Assembly: GCA_026826555.1 (NCBI GenBank) | Contig: JAKSZT010053881.1 | Coordinates: 8,561,021-8,625,020, forward strand | Source: Tolypeutes matacus | Taxonomy: Eukaryota > Chordata > Mammalia > Cingulata > Chlamyphoridae | Length of the DNA stretch: 64,000 nucleotides | Direction of reading: 5' to 3' | Shown here: piece by piece, positions 21,431-32,949 of the stretch | Layout of the letters: each line of letters begins with the position of its first letter | How positions within the stretch are numbered: the first letter of the stretch is position 1 | The notes under the pieces: generated by a model | Database searches by the model: none | Told to the model about the DNA's origin: nothing | The model's input: the letters and a program-made list of their open reading frames with translations, nothing else | Translations under genes and position numbers: made by a program

Positions 21431-21980
21431 CTGTGGTGGGCATTCAATGAGTGTTTATGTGGCTGCTGGAACACATCATCAATCCTCCCTTCATCAGCAC
21501 AGATTTTCCATTTTTTTGTTTGCATTTGGCTCTAGGAGGCAGGTAGTAAAATTTCCCAACAACTGAACATCCTCAGCCCAGGGTCTTTCTCCCCAGGGAA
21601 TCTCAGCCTCTCGTTGGTCTGGGTGATTGCTAGTGTCCCTTCCAGTCTTAAAACTATATGAGTCTTCATTAGAGATAGCACTGGAGGAAGAGAAGAAGAG
21701 AGCTGGTGTATCCAAGAGGAGCTTCCTTCCCTGGAAAGTCTTTACTGAGGTTTTGGATCTACTGAGTTCTGAGTAAATCATATAAGCCACCCATGACTCC
21801 AAGCACCCATTTTCCCCTGGAAAGATTTTCACAGAGATTTCTAAAGTTGTTTCCTTATTGTTTTGTTCTCAGCTTCCTGGAAGGCCTACCAGGGTGGAAA
21901 TGTCCCAGTGTTCTTTGAATGAGCAGAATTCAATGGAATAGGGCCATTTGGAATGACAATTGCTGTGACTGATAAGAACA
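21431..21980. other. Unique sequence, no gene seen
   Basis: About 550 bp with no recognised repeat. A 112-codon minus-strand frame (21494-21832) resembles nothing that I know. Confidence 0.4.
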
Positions 21981-21984
21981 GCTC

Positions 21985-22265
21985 ACATTTTCTGAGCACT
22001 CACTTTGTCAGCTAAGATTTATTGAGCCCTTACTAGTGTCATATATTATTGTAAGTATAATACATATAAGGCATCATTCAGTCATCATCACATCCCATGA
22101 GGTAGTCACCTTTGTGATCCCCATTTTACAGGACAGAAAGTGGGAGGCATAGGGAAGTTAAATATCTTGCCTAAGGCCATGAAGGTAGTTGATGGCAGAG
22201 TCAGGATTTAAAGGTAGGCAGTCTGGTCCCCACACCCTCAACCACCATCCTAGACTGCTGTCTTA
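21985..22265 (+). mobile_element. MIR SINE, near full length
   Basis: 'agatttattgagcccttact', 'catcccatgaggtagtcacc', 'tgatccccattttacaggac', 'atcttgcctaaggccatgaa', 'gcagagtcaggatttaaagg' and 'ggcagtctggtccccacacc' cover the whole MIR consensus in order. Confidence 0.9.
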
Positions 22266-22399
22266 CCCAGGCAGAAGGAAGAAGGGAAAGAAGCAGGTTG
22301 GGAAAGGGGCATCCAAGCTGGTGGGCCTCTCCTTCCATTGCTACCATGGTTCCTGACCTCCAAAGACTAAGTATGGCTCGGTTCTACCCAACCAGGAGT

Positions 22400-22660
22400 C
22401 TTTAAATCATAAATACTAATTATTATATATAAGTTGCTTGCTATTACCATCATGTTACAGCTCACAGAACACAACATAAGCCTTATTTCATTAGAGGCTG
22501 ATAATGGCTCTATGAGGAAGCTATATAAATTCCATTTACAGAAGAAGCTGAGGCTCAGGAAGGATAAGTGACCGATCCAAAGGCCCAAAACAGGTAGGGA
22601 GCAGGCTGGGACTTGCTCCTGGGTCACCTGTCTGTGGGTGCAGGGCAGCATCATGGAATC
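22400..22660 (+). mobile_element. MIR SINE
   Basis: 'ttccatttacagaagaagct', 'gaggctcaggaaggataagt' and 'ggctgggacttgctcctggg' follow MIR. More diverged than its neighbour at 21985. Confidence 0.65.
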
Positions 22661-22729
22661 TCTTCCATTGTGGGCAAGGACCTGGAGGGTTTCTGGGGGA
22701 GTCTCCAGTGAAAGCAGCTCTCAGGAGGC

Positions 22730-22804
22730 TCCTTCACCAGGAACTGAACCTGGGATCTCCCATGTGGTAGGCAGGTGCCCAACTGCTTGAGCCACATCTG
22801 CTCC
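22730..22804 (-). mobile_element. DAS-type SINE head fragment
   Basis: 'caccaggaactgaacctggg', 'cccatgtggtaggcaggtgc' and 'gcttgagccacatctgctcc'. Head only; it adjoins another MIR piece on its right. Confidence 0.85.
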
Positions 22805-22900
22805 ACAATGATTTCCATTTTACAGATGAGGAAATGGAGGGAGGCATGGAAAGTTTAAATATCTTGCCTAAGGCCATGAAGCTAGTGTGAATAAGAGTTG
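22805..22900 (+). mobile_element. MIR SINE fragment
   Basis: 'atttccattttacagatgag', 'gaaatggagggaggcatgga', 'tatcttgcctaaggccatga'. The SINE head at 22730 sits at its 5' edge. Confidence 0.75.
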
Positions 22901-22954
22901 CTGGGAGATCAATCCCTGCTCCATCTCCAGGCTCCCTGAGCAGGTGGGCCCACT

Positions 22955-23220
22955 CATCCATTGGGCTCTTCCAGCACCTGCAATGTGCCTGGGGAAGTGC
23001 TGACTTCAGGGCATACGAAGGAAATAAGACCGAGGCCCTGGCCTCCGTAAGTTCAAAGCCTGACAGGTGTGTGAGTTATAGTACAATGAGACAGGTGCTG
23101 GGAGAGAGGTATGTAGGACCTGCTTGGAAACAGAAAGAGGAGTTGCCCAGGAAAGAAGAGTATTCCAGACAGGAGAGGTTGCATGTGCCAAAGTTCCAAG
23201 CCACAAAAGAGATCGTCCTT
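22955..23220 (-). mobile_element. L2 LINE fragment
   Basis: 'cacctgcaatgtgcctgggg', 'gaagagtattccagacagga' and 'gaggttgcatgtgccaaagt' match the reverse complement of the L2 3' region. Confidence 0.6.
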
Positions 23221-24424
23221 CCTGGGAACCACACTGTGACCCATAGTCCTGCTGGATGCCTTTAGGAAGAGAGGGTGGCACATCCCCACCAAGTAGCTGG
23301 CTCGCCCCTCAGATCCCAGCCACAGGCCTAAATACTCAATTGACTCTTCCTATAGTGCTTCTGGGGTGGGTGATTGGAAGAGTGACTGAATTACCAGAGT
23401 TTCACGACAGTGTGAGTCCTGCTTTCTGGGCCTTCTTAAAATGCATGCTGTGGTTTTCTGATATTTTCCATATGTCACAAAATTTATGAATCTGACCTCA
23501 CAGAACAGCCAGAAAGCTTAGAGGCAATTGGCCATGTATGTGGAACGCCTGGCTCCTCCAAGAAAGAATTCAATTTTGCCCCTTAATGTGATTTAATCCT
23601 AAATCTTAGGCTGGAACAAATAGAAAATGCAAATCTGACTTTCTTGTTTAAAGATTTTGTATTCTTTGATGGTTGCAAAACAGTCATGCAGAGAAAAAAC
23701 ATATTTTAACAGATATATATTGTTGGAAAGAATAGATACTTTGAAAAATTAGAAAGCCAAGCAGGTCAGACACTTCCCTGTCAATTCTTGCTTCCAGCTG
23801 GCAAGCATTTAAAATAATATTCCAAGGAGGCTTAATATTCATAATTACATTGTTTGATTATTGCACTTTCTAGGTAATAGTTTTTCAAAATTGCATCTTG
23901 CAGCTAAAAATTAAATAGCAACTTCTGGGTAGGCATAGCATTCTTTAATAAAATGAGGCCCAATATAAAATTCTCAGGGGCTGAGCAGTAATATAGAAGA
24001 GATTTACTGTAGTCCAAATGAGTGAGATCACTGATCCTATAGGATTCCTATTATTTTCTCAAGCAACACTCCAGAGAATGGCTGGGACTGGAGCCATAGG
24101 CTCTGTTCATGTCTGCCAGAATCCTAGATGGACTTTCCTTTCCCACATGGACTTTGGAAGAATGCTTGGGGTCTTCTGGCTATGTGCTGGGAAAATGCCT
24201 CCTAGGATTAAGCTGTGGACAAAGTTGCTTATTGGTGTCCACTGTCAGAATGTACTTCTGGGCAGCTCAATGCACTCATGCAACCCTTCCCTGCCAATGA
24301 AGGGAGCCATGGCCTCACCAGTGCTCCATTCGCAGATTGAGCCTTCCTGCTCCACTAAAATTTTCTACCAACTCTGACCTCTTGACTTTGTTTCCTGTTT
24401 GTCTCTCAGGATCTGGGTGTTGTC
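23221..24424. other. Unique sequence, no gene seen
   Basis: About 1.2 kb without recognised repeats. Plus-strand frames at 24018-24377 show no domain. Confidence 0.4.
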
Positions 24425-24490
24425 CTTCCTTCCTTCCTTCAATCAATGTTTGTAAAGATTCTGATATGTGCCAGGCATTGCCTTACACTT
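24425..24490 (-). mobile_element. L2/MIR-like 3' fragment
   Basis: 'aatcaatgtttgtaaagatt' then 'gatatgtgccaggcattgcc' matches the '...tgtgccaggcactg...' terminus. Too short to assign to L2 or MIR firmly. Confidence 0.45.
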
Positions 24491-26845
24491 GGATTCAAGT
24501 TTGACTCAGAGTCCACTTGAGTAGGCTCTGGCTAAATTTGAGCACAATGCTAGATCTGATAGGATTTCCCACCCAGAATCCTTACTTAAGAAAATAGTTT
24601 GCAAATGTGCTAAAACCTAGGTTGCTTGCTGGATTCCCAGAGGAAAAGGGTCCTGCATGGTAGGGACAGCCTGTGTTCACTGATCAGAGCAACAAGAACA
24701 GATGTGGTCGAGGATGAGGCCCTTGGAGTCCTGGCAGCATACTTACTGGCTGAGCTCGCCTGTCTCAGGGCACCCTAGGTTAACTAGTGAAAGCAGACAA
24801 CTATCAAATCTCAGGGGCTTTACACGAAGTTATTCTTCATTCACATGAAATCCAGTGTTTATGTCACTGGTAGGATGACTCTTCTGAGGGTCTCTTCTCT
24901 AAGTCAAGAGTTCAGAAATGCAACTCCTGAAATCATGTGTAGCTCTGTCATCTCAGAATCCTTTGCTCCCAGGCACACAGATGGGAAAAAGAGGAAGATT
25001 GCGTGGGGGACATTTTAGGGGCCAGGCCTGGAAGTGGCATACCCAGCCCTCATTGGCTGGAACTCGGTCATATGGCTCCTCCTAACTGCAAGGGAGGTTG
25101 GGAAATGCAGAAGCATCCATTGCTCTGAGTGAGCACCAACGGTCTCCCCCACATACGGTTAAGGGAACAATTTCCATTGGAGCCTATTTTAAAGCTAAAA
25201 TTTCATTGTCCATAGTTTCTAGAATTTTTTTATCCCATCTACCAAGCCTTTTGTTTTATATTCTCACAGCCATTAAACCAGACTCTCCTTGACAAAATAT
25301 TCTGAATCCCCCACCTCCTGCCCAGAGCTGTATATATGTTAGTACAGGAAAATGAAAGCCCTCTATGAAATATGAATTGAGAGTGAAATGGATAATATGA
25401 AATGACTATGAAACAAAAATTAAATGTTAGGACAGGGAAATGAAAACACTATATGAAAGCCTTCTTTACATGTCAGGGCAGGGAGTGCATGGGGGACAGC
25501 CACGTTGCTTGTCAAGAAGTGGACACTAATAGTCCAAGCAGTGCAATGATGTATGCAGCAAGAAATCTCTAAAGGGAACTAGTAAGAAAGACAAAACTAC
25601 TCTCTTTTTCTGGGAATCTCTAAATAAGCCCAGACTATGTGGCATAACCTGAATACAAATTAATCTTAAGGTTGGGTTTTTTTTTGTTTTTTTTTTTCAA
25701 TCATTCTCCTTCTAACTAAAAACACTAGGTTAGATCCAAAAGCACTTGGCAGTTTTCTGATCATTACAAGAAAATATTTGTCACTGAAGATTTGTTGTGC
25801 TAAGTTGTCCTGGAAAAAGTTATAATCATGAACTCTATTAAGCTTAATGGAAATGCAGATTTTCTCCTTTGTTACTTTAGGTAATTCCATCTTTGTTCAA
25901 AAAGAATTTTCTCCTCAGAGGGCCTCAAAGTAGAGATTATGAAAGGGAAAGTGTGGGCCAATGTGTTTTCGTGCACATGCCTGCGCCCCATATGGGTATC
26001 TGCTAAGATCTAAACCCTGTTCATGTTAACACTTTGAAGTATGCCAGGATGATAGTGCCCTTATTTGTGCACTTGTAGCTATAGTAAATTACTTCCTACC
26101 TCCCCTGGCTTCCCCAAGAACCAGGAAATAATGTTGCCCTTTGAGAACCACACTACCAGGTCAACATCACAGATAAGCAGAGTCATTTGAAGGAGACAAA
26201 ATGGCTTTAGGTCTGTAAAACCCCACTAGCAATCCAGAGAAGGTGTGATCTACATAAATGAAGGATATATCCATTAGAAGAGCAGCCAGTCAGTCCTGGA
26301 AACCTAGAAAAAAAGAGGGATTCAGTAGCACATGCTAATGGCATAAGCAAAGAGCCAATGCATAGGAGTTGTGATGGATCCCAGAAGCAATGGGGAGCCA
26401 TGGAAAGAAATCCCACCTGATAGAGGTCATGGCTCTGGTCCATATTTACTGTTTTTCAACCTATTTATAAATGTATTTTATCATATATACTCAAGCATAA
26501 GTGAGGAGTTTCTTTCCTGAAAATTATCCCTTGGAAGAGGAAGTAGCCTTATATTCAAGACCTCAAAAAGGCTTTCATGAGGCTCAATTTCTCTATTGTG
26601 AATAGAAATGTTCTGTTTGGGGAAGCTTCATCCAGGTAAAAGGGGGTTAAACTCAACAAAATGAGTAGTTCAGATTGACAAAGTCATCTTTAACATGGAG
26701 ATGAACTCAGAGGACTGAGGCCAATTGAGTTCCAGTCTTCTAGCCCCCTTCTAACAATACCAGCTCCATTTGCTAGATGGAGGCATCAGGTTCTCTTAGT
26801 TTGATTTCACTAAATATTCAGGTCATTTAACTTTTCTTGTTCAGA
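24491..26845. other. Mostly unique sequence; one possible old repeat
   Basis: About 2.3 kb. At 24995-25090 'ggggccaggcctggaagtgg' and 'cattggctggaactcggtca' form a motif that I associate with an ancient mammalian interspersed repeat, but I cannot name the family. The rest shows no repeat and no coding signature. Confidence 0.4.
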
Positions 26846-26848
26846 AAA

Positions 26849-27187
26849 GGTATGATCCAGGATGGATTTTAATACTATTACTGAAGGTCTTATAGGGGAG
26901 GTCACAGAGAAAGAAAAAGACACAGGGGGCAGCCAGAAGCTGAAAGTTAAAGAACCCAGAAGAGAAGGAAGAGGCCAAGAGAGGCCACCATGTGTATTGC
27001 CATGTGACGGAGAAGCCCAGGACCAAGGGTCACTGGCAGCCAGCCCCTGAACACCAGTCTTTGGAAAGAAAGCATCACCTTGATGATGCCTTGTTTTGGA
27101 TTTTCCCTAGCCTCAAAACCATGAGACAAAACCAGTGTTTAAGCCAACCCATTCCATGGGTCCTTTAGCAACAAGGAAACTAAAACA
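26849..27187 (+). mobile_element. Xenarthran MaLR-like solo LTR, partial
   Basis: Alignable to the 3' three quarters of the LTRs at 44595 and 55773: 'gccaagagaggccaccatgt', 'cattgccatgtgac'-type text, 'catcaccttgatgatgcctt', 'tttaagccaacccattccat', and the end 'ggaaactaaaaca'. The 5' part is missing or too diverged. Here the usual 'taataaattcc' polyadenylation-signal region is altered. Confidence 0.75.
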
Positions 27188-27735
27188 ATTCCCAAATAAG
27201 AGATGATTGCACTCTACATAAAGGATGTATAAGTACTAAGTTAGATGTAAGCTGTATCCTTAAAAATCTGAAGACAGAAAAATTGAGCCAGTCAAGTTGA
27301 CAAGCAATACTTTCTCCTTTTTGGTTTAAAACCCTGTCCCTAAGCTCCAGAAGGAGTCTGCTGCTATTTTTTTCTTTAACAAATCTATTCTAGACATGTT
27401 AAACTAGCTTTTACTAACAAGCAAAGCTAGTTTATAACATGGGTTTTAAATAAAAACTGAAAACATCAAGAGTCACCACCTAAATAAGAACTTGGAAATG
27501 AAAAATCTTCTGGAACTTTTGTAGGATAGGAAAGCAAATGACTGATTAGCAACCCAACTGTAATAGACTAAATTAAGGGATAATTCTGAATGGACTGCTC
27601 CTGACACCAATAACATGTTCATGTGGCACTCTAGCCTTGCTTTTATAACTTTTTGCTAAAGTTATAATTAATTATGTTAGTTATTGAGTTAATATGTCTA
27701 TCCCTAGTAGGGATAGAGATATTAATCTAATAATT
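27188..27735. other. Unique AT-rich sequence
   Basis: About 550 bp with no recognised element. The short inverted pair 'tatccctagtagggata' sits at about 27699-27715. Confidence 0.4.
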
Positions 27736-27739
27736 TAAG

Positions 27740-27935
27740 AAGGCAGACACTGTATCTGGCTTTTTCCTTCTGAAAACTCAGCACCTACTACAGTACCTGA
27801 TATAATATGGAAGATGTTTAATAAATGTCAGATGGATAAATAAGGTGCCATTCAAGGGGCCATGCTTTTCATTGTTTGAGCCATTAATGCTTAGCAGCGT
27901 ACCTGGAATAGCAGGAACTCAGGCATGAGTTGTGG
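27740..27935 (+). mobile_element. L2 3'-terminal fragments
   Basis: 'cagcacctactacagtacct' and 'gtttaataaatgtcagatgg' match the sense 3' end of L2; a second shorter match follows ('agcgtacctggaatagcagg'). Confidence 0.5.
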
Positions 27936-27938
27936 AAA

Positions 27939-28008
27939 GATGGAAGGAAGGATGGAAGGAAGGAAGGGAGGAAGGGAGGAAGGGAAAGAGGGAGGGAGGG
28001 AAGGAAAC
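27939..28008. repeat. (GGAA)n/(GGGA)n microsatellite
   Basis: About 70 bp of purine tetranucleotides in imperfect array. Confidence 0.93.
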
Positions 28009-28690
28009 ATGGTGTCGTCTCCATCCCATGAACTCAGTGCAGTTGGATTTGAGGTTTCCTGAGTAGTATCATCAAAGGGCAAAGTCCCTTCTGTTAGCCA
28101 AAGATAAGAAAAATAAACAGGATGCCATCTAATTTAATTTGAGCAGCAAAGAAAGTGACTAATGAGACATTTCAGTGACTGGGTAGGAGGCGGATGCTCT
28201 AAGTGCTACCTGGAAATGGCTTTAGTTACTTTGGTGACTGTTAAATTCTTGTGAGAATAATCTCCTCTTAATAAGGACAATTACTTAGATTTATTACTCC
28301 TCTGTGGTCTTGTTAAAGATCTAAGAAGAATCCTATTTAAATGAAAAGGACAATAGGAACTTTTTAACTTGGAGCAAAGTTTAATTAAAACCCAAGCATA
28401 GCAACCATGCCTCTGTGGCTGGAGGAAAGAACTGGGTTGAAAAAGAAAAAGAGGAGTGAATAAACAATGGCACCTTCCTCACCTACTTCTGAAAAAGAAA
28501 AAGTCCATTTTAAATGAAAAGTCTCAAAAGGGTACATGTATTCAGGTTAAACAAAACCTCTCTTTTTCTGAGGTGGACTTTTGGAATCCAAGTGCTCCTA
28601 TCTCCTTCAATGATATACCTTTTAGCCTTGAGATAATGAGCTCCGTTCCCTGGCAGGGTGCTCAGTCCAAGAAGGAGAGCTAGGATGACT
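28009..28690. other. Unique sequence, no gene seen
   Basis: AT-rich; no repeat or coding signature recognised. Confidence 0.4.
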
Positions 28691-29200
28691 GATGAGAATC
28701 ACTGTCACAATACACAGTCGTATTTAAAGAACTTTATAATGTTCCCAGCAAAGAACAGGGACCCGGAAACCTCGCAAAAAAAGCCACATCAACCCAGATG
28801 GAGAAGTTCAGGATTCTTCCTGCTGGAATAATAATGAGAATTGTCTGAAACCCCCAAAAGTTCAGTCCCTGTGGAAATGTCATTAAAAAGAATTTATATT
28901 TATTATCTCTCAAAACAAAAATAGAGAATGAAGGAAAATCAGCATGATAAACCATCAGATGGATTGCCTGATAAGCTGATGATGGGTTTACACCACAGCG
29001 GAGAGTCAGCTTTTGGCAGCCGTATAGCTGTGGTTTCTGTGTTGGTGTGGCACATATAAATACAGCTGCCTGTCTGTCTGTAGCATTATTCTGCTCTAAA
29101 TAAATAACCAACGGCCAGTCACATAGGTGCATTTTGGGTGGCTATGACCCATGAGAACTCATGCCATCTAAGACCGAAGGATTTCCACATTAAATTATAT
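28691..29200. other. Unique segment, candidate conserved non-coding sequence
   Basis: About 500 bp without any mobile-element signature. It contains several transcription-factor-like words, for example RUNX-type 'accacag' (about 28994) and 'tgtggttt' (about 29030), and 'ataaataac'. A 132-codon minus-strand frame (28734-29132) crosses it but shows no domain. Conservation cannot be judged from one sequence. Confidence 0.25.
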
Positions 29201-30310
29201 TATTGAAAACAATGAAGAAGCAAGCATGGGTTGAGGTGGGAGGTGGGAGCTGGTGGAATGGGGAGGGCTCTTTCTGGCTTATCGGGTATGTTCTGATTTT
29301 ATGTCACCCTCGTGGTCAACAAATGTCATACCAAGAACAGATGAGAACTAACAGAATCTCTTCTTGTGATGATTATAACAAGACTGTAAAATGGAAAAGA
29401 GTAAATATAACTCATCCTTATTAAGACTCCCTTGTATTTGTTTCCAGCTAGAGCTCCTAACAAGAGAGTAAACAATACTTGGTCTCTTGTGATTGCTAAT
29501 TAAAATGCAATAAATTATGGAATCAATTTAAAATCTGGATCAGCTCTATAGTGGGTTCAACAAACCTCCTAACTTTTATTTTCCCCCTAGGACCCCTTTT
29601 TCAGAACCTTGAGGTGGGGGGTGGCAGGAGGTTGTGCGTGAATGGCTTCTCTTTTGTTTGATTTTTAATTGCTCTGGTGGCTTCTCTCAGGGCAAGGAGG
29701 CCAATAGCAGACAAATTCTAGGATCTTGGCATATGTTCTGCCTGGGTCTGAGTTAACCTTCTTGCTTTTGGCTTGTTGTTTGGACCAGGATAAGACTTAG
29801 GGTTGCCCCCCAAAGTAGTTGAGTAACAGTGACCTTGGCAAGATACTTAGAACTGTCAAATAGCTGGGGTTTCCCACAGTCTCATCTGGACCCAACAAGG
29901 ACCATGGGGACAAGGTACTATCTTAAATGTGCCTCATGCATGAAGGCAGAGTTTTGTCAGCAAGACCCAGTAGGAAGCTAATGCTTCTTGAGAGAGGAAT
30001 ATATATATTTCATTTAAGGAAATTTTAAAGGACTCATTTAACGACTCTTTCAGAGTCCGAGTAGACTCTGCAAGAGAGGAGACTATTCTAAGAAAGATTC
30101 CATATGGGGAAAGCAAAGTTACTCAGGCTATGTGTGGCAGTTGCTTTTTCAAATCACCAGAGAGGGGACAGGAACAACTTGCTATAATGAATAATACTAA
30201 CCCCAGACACAGGGCAGGGTCACCCAAATGGAGAGTCTTGGATGGCTGTACTGACTGCTCCTGATGTGCATCAGCCAGGGGCAGTTCTCCTCAGGCAGCA
30301 CGTTAGGAAA
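29201..30310. other. Unique sequence, no gene seen
   Basis: About 1.1 kb with a G+C-richer middle and no recognised repeat. Confidence 0.4.
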
Positions 30311-30317
30311 ATCCATT

Positions 30318-30510
30318 CTACCCATCATTTGCTACATGTCAAATGCTTACTATGTGCCAGCTGCACGTAATTACCACAATGTGAGGCAGATTATTATCCC
30401 TTATTATGAAGGAGGAAGCTGAGTCTTAGAGAAGTGGCCTACCAAGGTGCAGAATCAGGGTTGGAATCCAGGTCCTCTGCTTCCAAGTTCAAGCTCTAAC
30501 CAGCACACAA
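30318..30510 (+). mobile_element. MIR SINE
   Basis: 'caaatgcttactatgtgcca', 'gcagattattatcccttatt', 'ggaggaagctgagtcttaga' and 'ggttggaatccaggtcctct' follow MIR in order. Confidence 0.8.
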
Positions 30511-30882
30511 TGTCAGGACACATACTGAGTGCATGTTTCTCTAGCCCACATTGCACCTGGCCCAGCACCTCACCAGAGGTGAACCGCCTGAAAGTTCCTT
30601 CCCAAGGGCAGGATAGGCGGGAATCCTGGTGGCCCAAGGAAGGGCGCTTGGAGCATATGCATGTGAGAAATGAAAGATGTTGAGGGGCAAGGGCACGGCT
30701 GGCCAGAGACCTGGACCGTGAGGGGGGCTGGATTAGGGGGTGGGAGGAAGGAATCCCTTTTTGGTGTGATGTCCCGGATCAGAAAGGGCAGAGAAACACC
30801 ATGCCGGGTGATCTCCTAAATCACAGAAAGAAGGGATGACCCTGTTGAGGTCCTCACCTGGACTCCAAAATGAAAACCCTCC
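30511..30882. other. Unique G+C-richer sequence
   Basis: About 370 bp before the LTR element, including a G-rich stretch near 30719-30750. No gene or repeat recognised. Confidence 0.4.
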
Positions 30883-31374
30883 TGTATTAGTCAGCCAAAG
30901 GGGTGCTAATGTGAAATACCAAAAGTGGGTTGGTCTTTATAAAGGATATTTATTTGGGGTAGAAGTCCACAGATACCAGGCCATAAAGCGTTAAGTTTCT
31001 TCTCTCACCACAGTCCATTGCCACGTGTTAGAGCAAGACAGCTGCCGGCGTTTGCCAGGGTTCAGGCTTCTGGGGTTCCTCTCTTCCCAGGGCTGCGTTT
31101 CTCTTCGGGCTTAGCTCCTGTTTCCTCCACAAGTTCAGCTGCAGACGATCAGGCGAACGGCTTGCTTCTCTTCTCCTGGGGCCTTCTTTCCAATATCAAA
31201 ACAGCTTCTCAAAAGACTGCTTCAACTCTGTCCTTTGCCTTGCCTTTTATATTCGATTCCCCACCCACCAAGGGGCGGGGCTCAACGCCCTAATCCTAAC
31301 CTAATCATGCCCAGATTAACAGATCAGTTTACAAGCATGATTTAATTATATTTTTGGAATTCATAATTACATCA
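30883..31374 (-). mobile_element. 3' LTR of the MaLR-like element
   Basis: 492 bp. On the minus strand it runs from TGATGTAATTATG to GACTAATACA, i.e. TG...CA. The terminal 'ctaataca' is shared with THE1/MST-type MaLR LTRs. Minus-strand promoter and end signals are visible: a TATA-like 'atataaaagg' (plus 31245-31256) and AATAAA (plus 30948-30953). By my count it differs from the 5' LTR by about 19 substitutions and one 2-bp indel, roughly 4%. Confidence 0.93.
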
Positions 31375-31625
31375 AAATGGCCTACTGTTACACTCCACCC
31401 TCTGAATTCCAAAAATATATTAACAATATTCAAAAAACCTTAAATCAGTAACAATTCAACTGCAAAATCATATCATAATCATTTTAAAGAAATACAGTTC
31501 ATCTTGAGGCAAAGTCCCGTCTGCAATAGACCTCTGAATCTTACAAAACCAATTAACTGCTTCCAATACACAAATGGAAAGACAAAGGATAAACATTTTC
31601 AATATTATAAGGAGAAATTGGGATG

Positions 31626-32909
31626 TTAAACATGAGTCATGGATCCTCTACAGTTCAGTAAACTTGCAGGGCATCCTCCATTCGATTTCAAAGTCTGAGT
31701 CATTCTTAAGAAGATGGTTTCTTTTCCTTGGGGCCACATGGAACCCACCCTTTCCACAGGCTTGCTCAACAGCCATTTTCTTGGTTCCACCCTCATCAAG
31801 CATCTGGGTGCTGACCAAGCTCCAGACCTCACCCTCCAACAGTGTTGGGGTGATTGCAACACCTTACCCAATATTTGGGTTTGAGTCTTAGCCCCCCTAG
31901 TACAGTGAGGTGAAGATAACATTCCCCCTAACCTTTGGCATACAGGCTCAACCCTCTCAGAGCTACGAGTTGACCACCTGGCCTTCCCTAACCTTTGGGG
32001 GACAGGTATACCCCTCTCAGACCAATGGGGTGTTGACCTTAACCGCCCTAATCTTTGAGGAATGTGCTCCAACCTCTCTGCACCCTGGGGTGGCAAAACT
32101 CTTCCTGAACATCGGGTGGGGACATCCACCTTCTTTAACTGCAGGGGCAAACTCACCCTCTCTGTACATATGGGTGGGGCTCCTCTCTTGGCCCAAGGAG
32201 ATGTCTTAAGTCCAGATCTCTGTTTCCATGGTTTCCTTCTTAAAGCTGATTCTCCTTCACTCTCTCCTTTCCATGTCCTCCTTTGTCCAAGCTGACAGTG
32301 GTTTTGTTCATACAGCTCTCTCAAAAACTTTGTTTGTTTAGCATGCAGGAAGCAGGGGTCCAAGCCATCACACAGTAAGACTTTCCACAAGTCTTTCCTA
32401 GATAACTGCATCTTCAATTCTGAGTTACGAGTTCCAAGTTTAGTAAAGTCTTCAAATAGGGCATTTTCATCTGGGAATTTGATTTCCACAAACTTGGAAG
32501 TTCCAGAATCAGTTTCTGTTTTCTTTGTGCCCAAAAGTTCAGTCCTTAGTATATTTCTCTCATCTAGTATTTTGCTATAAGCTGCAAGGAGAAGCCAAGC
32601 CACATTCTCTGAGTTTACCTTGGAAAGTTCTTTAGCTAAATGCTCTGGTTCTCCATTTTTAAATTCTGTCTTCCATATAACACCAGGAGTTAATCTTGCT
32701 AAGTTCTCTGCAACTTTAAAACATGGATAACCTTTCCTCCAGTTTCCAATGAAAGTTTCATCATTTACTTCTAAGGCATCATAGAAAGTCTCTTTAGCGT
32801 CCATATTGCTATCAACAGTTTCTTCAAAGCGATCTTGGCCTTTTCCATCAAGCATTCCACAATTCCTCCAAAAAATACCCCTTACCCACTTATAAAACCG
32901 TTCCAACAT
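31626..32909 (-). CDS. MaLR gag-like ORF, 427 codons, uninterrupted
   Basis: One open frame fills most of the internal region. It opens with MLERFYKWVRGIFW at 32909, 45 bp into the internal region and just after the primer-binding site, the place where MaLR/ERV-L gag reading begins. Residues about 1-200 are mixed acidic/basic with helical, leucine-rich stretches (for example VAWLLLAAYSKIL near residue 104). From about residue 227 to 367 the protein is basic and proline-rich and made of 20-residue repeats with the core PQRLG followed by RSTPH-like text; the DNA shows the same as a 60-bp period. No zinc knuckle (CCHC), protease or polymerase motif is seen. MaLR internal ORFs are usually broken, so this intactness is notable; with ~4% LTR divergence it may simply be recent. 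Function as a capsid-like protein is inference. Confidence 0.65.
   Translation of the reverse strand: MLERFYKWVRGIFWRNCGMLDGKGQDRFEETVDSNMDAKETFYDALEVNDETFIGNWRKGYPCFKVAENLARLTPGVIWKTEFKNGEPEHLAKELSKVNSENVAWLLLAAYSKILDERNILRTELLGTKKTETDSGTSKFVEIKFPDENALFEDFTKLGTRNSELKMQLSRKDLWKVLLCDGLDPCFLHAKQTKFLRELYEQNHCQLGQRRTWKGESEGESALRRKPWKQRSGLKTSPWAKRGAPPICTERVSLPLQLKKVDVPTRCSGRVLPPQGAERLEHIPQRLGRLRSTPHWSERGIPVPQRLGKARWSTRSSERVEPVCQRLGGMLSSPHCTRGAKTQTQILGKVLQSPQHCWRVRSGAWSAPRCLMRVEPRKWLLSKPVERVGSMWPQGKETIFLRMTQTLKSNGGCPASLLNCRGSMTHV
31811..32230. repeat. 60-bp in-frame tandem repeat within the MaLR ORF
   Basis: Related words recur at an exact 60-bp spacing: 'atatttgggt' 31871, 'acctttggca' 31931, 'acctttgggg' 31991, 'atctttgagg' 32051, 'atcgggtggg' 32111, 'tgggtggggc' 32171, with a degenerate unit from 31811. 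Sixty is a multiple of three, so copy-number change keeps the frame. Confidence 0.8.
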
Positions 32910-32931
32910 TTTGGTATATGCAAAAGCACTT

Positions 32932-32949
32932 CCCCACTCCTCGGTACCA
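32932..32949 (-). promoter_or_regulatory. Primer-binding-site-like sequence
   Basis: Reads TGGTACCGAGGAGTGGGG on the minus strand, 5 nt inside the 5' LTR border. It resembles the leucine-tRNA-type primer sites of ERV-L/MaLR elements (TGGTGTCAGGAGTGGG as I recall it) with several differences. Confidence 0.55.

Noticed and set aside
21494..21832. 112-codon minus-strand frame
   Set aside because: No recognisable domain or supporting signals; about the length expected by chance.
28734..29132. 132-codon minus-strand frame
   Set aside because: No domain, no splice context, and composition like the surrounding DNA.
31018..31293. Plus-strand frames inside the LTRs (31018-31293 and 33090-33374)
   Set aside because: They lie antisense to the LTR and repeat because the LTRs are repeated; no evidence for a protein.
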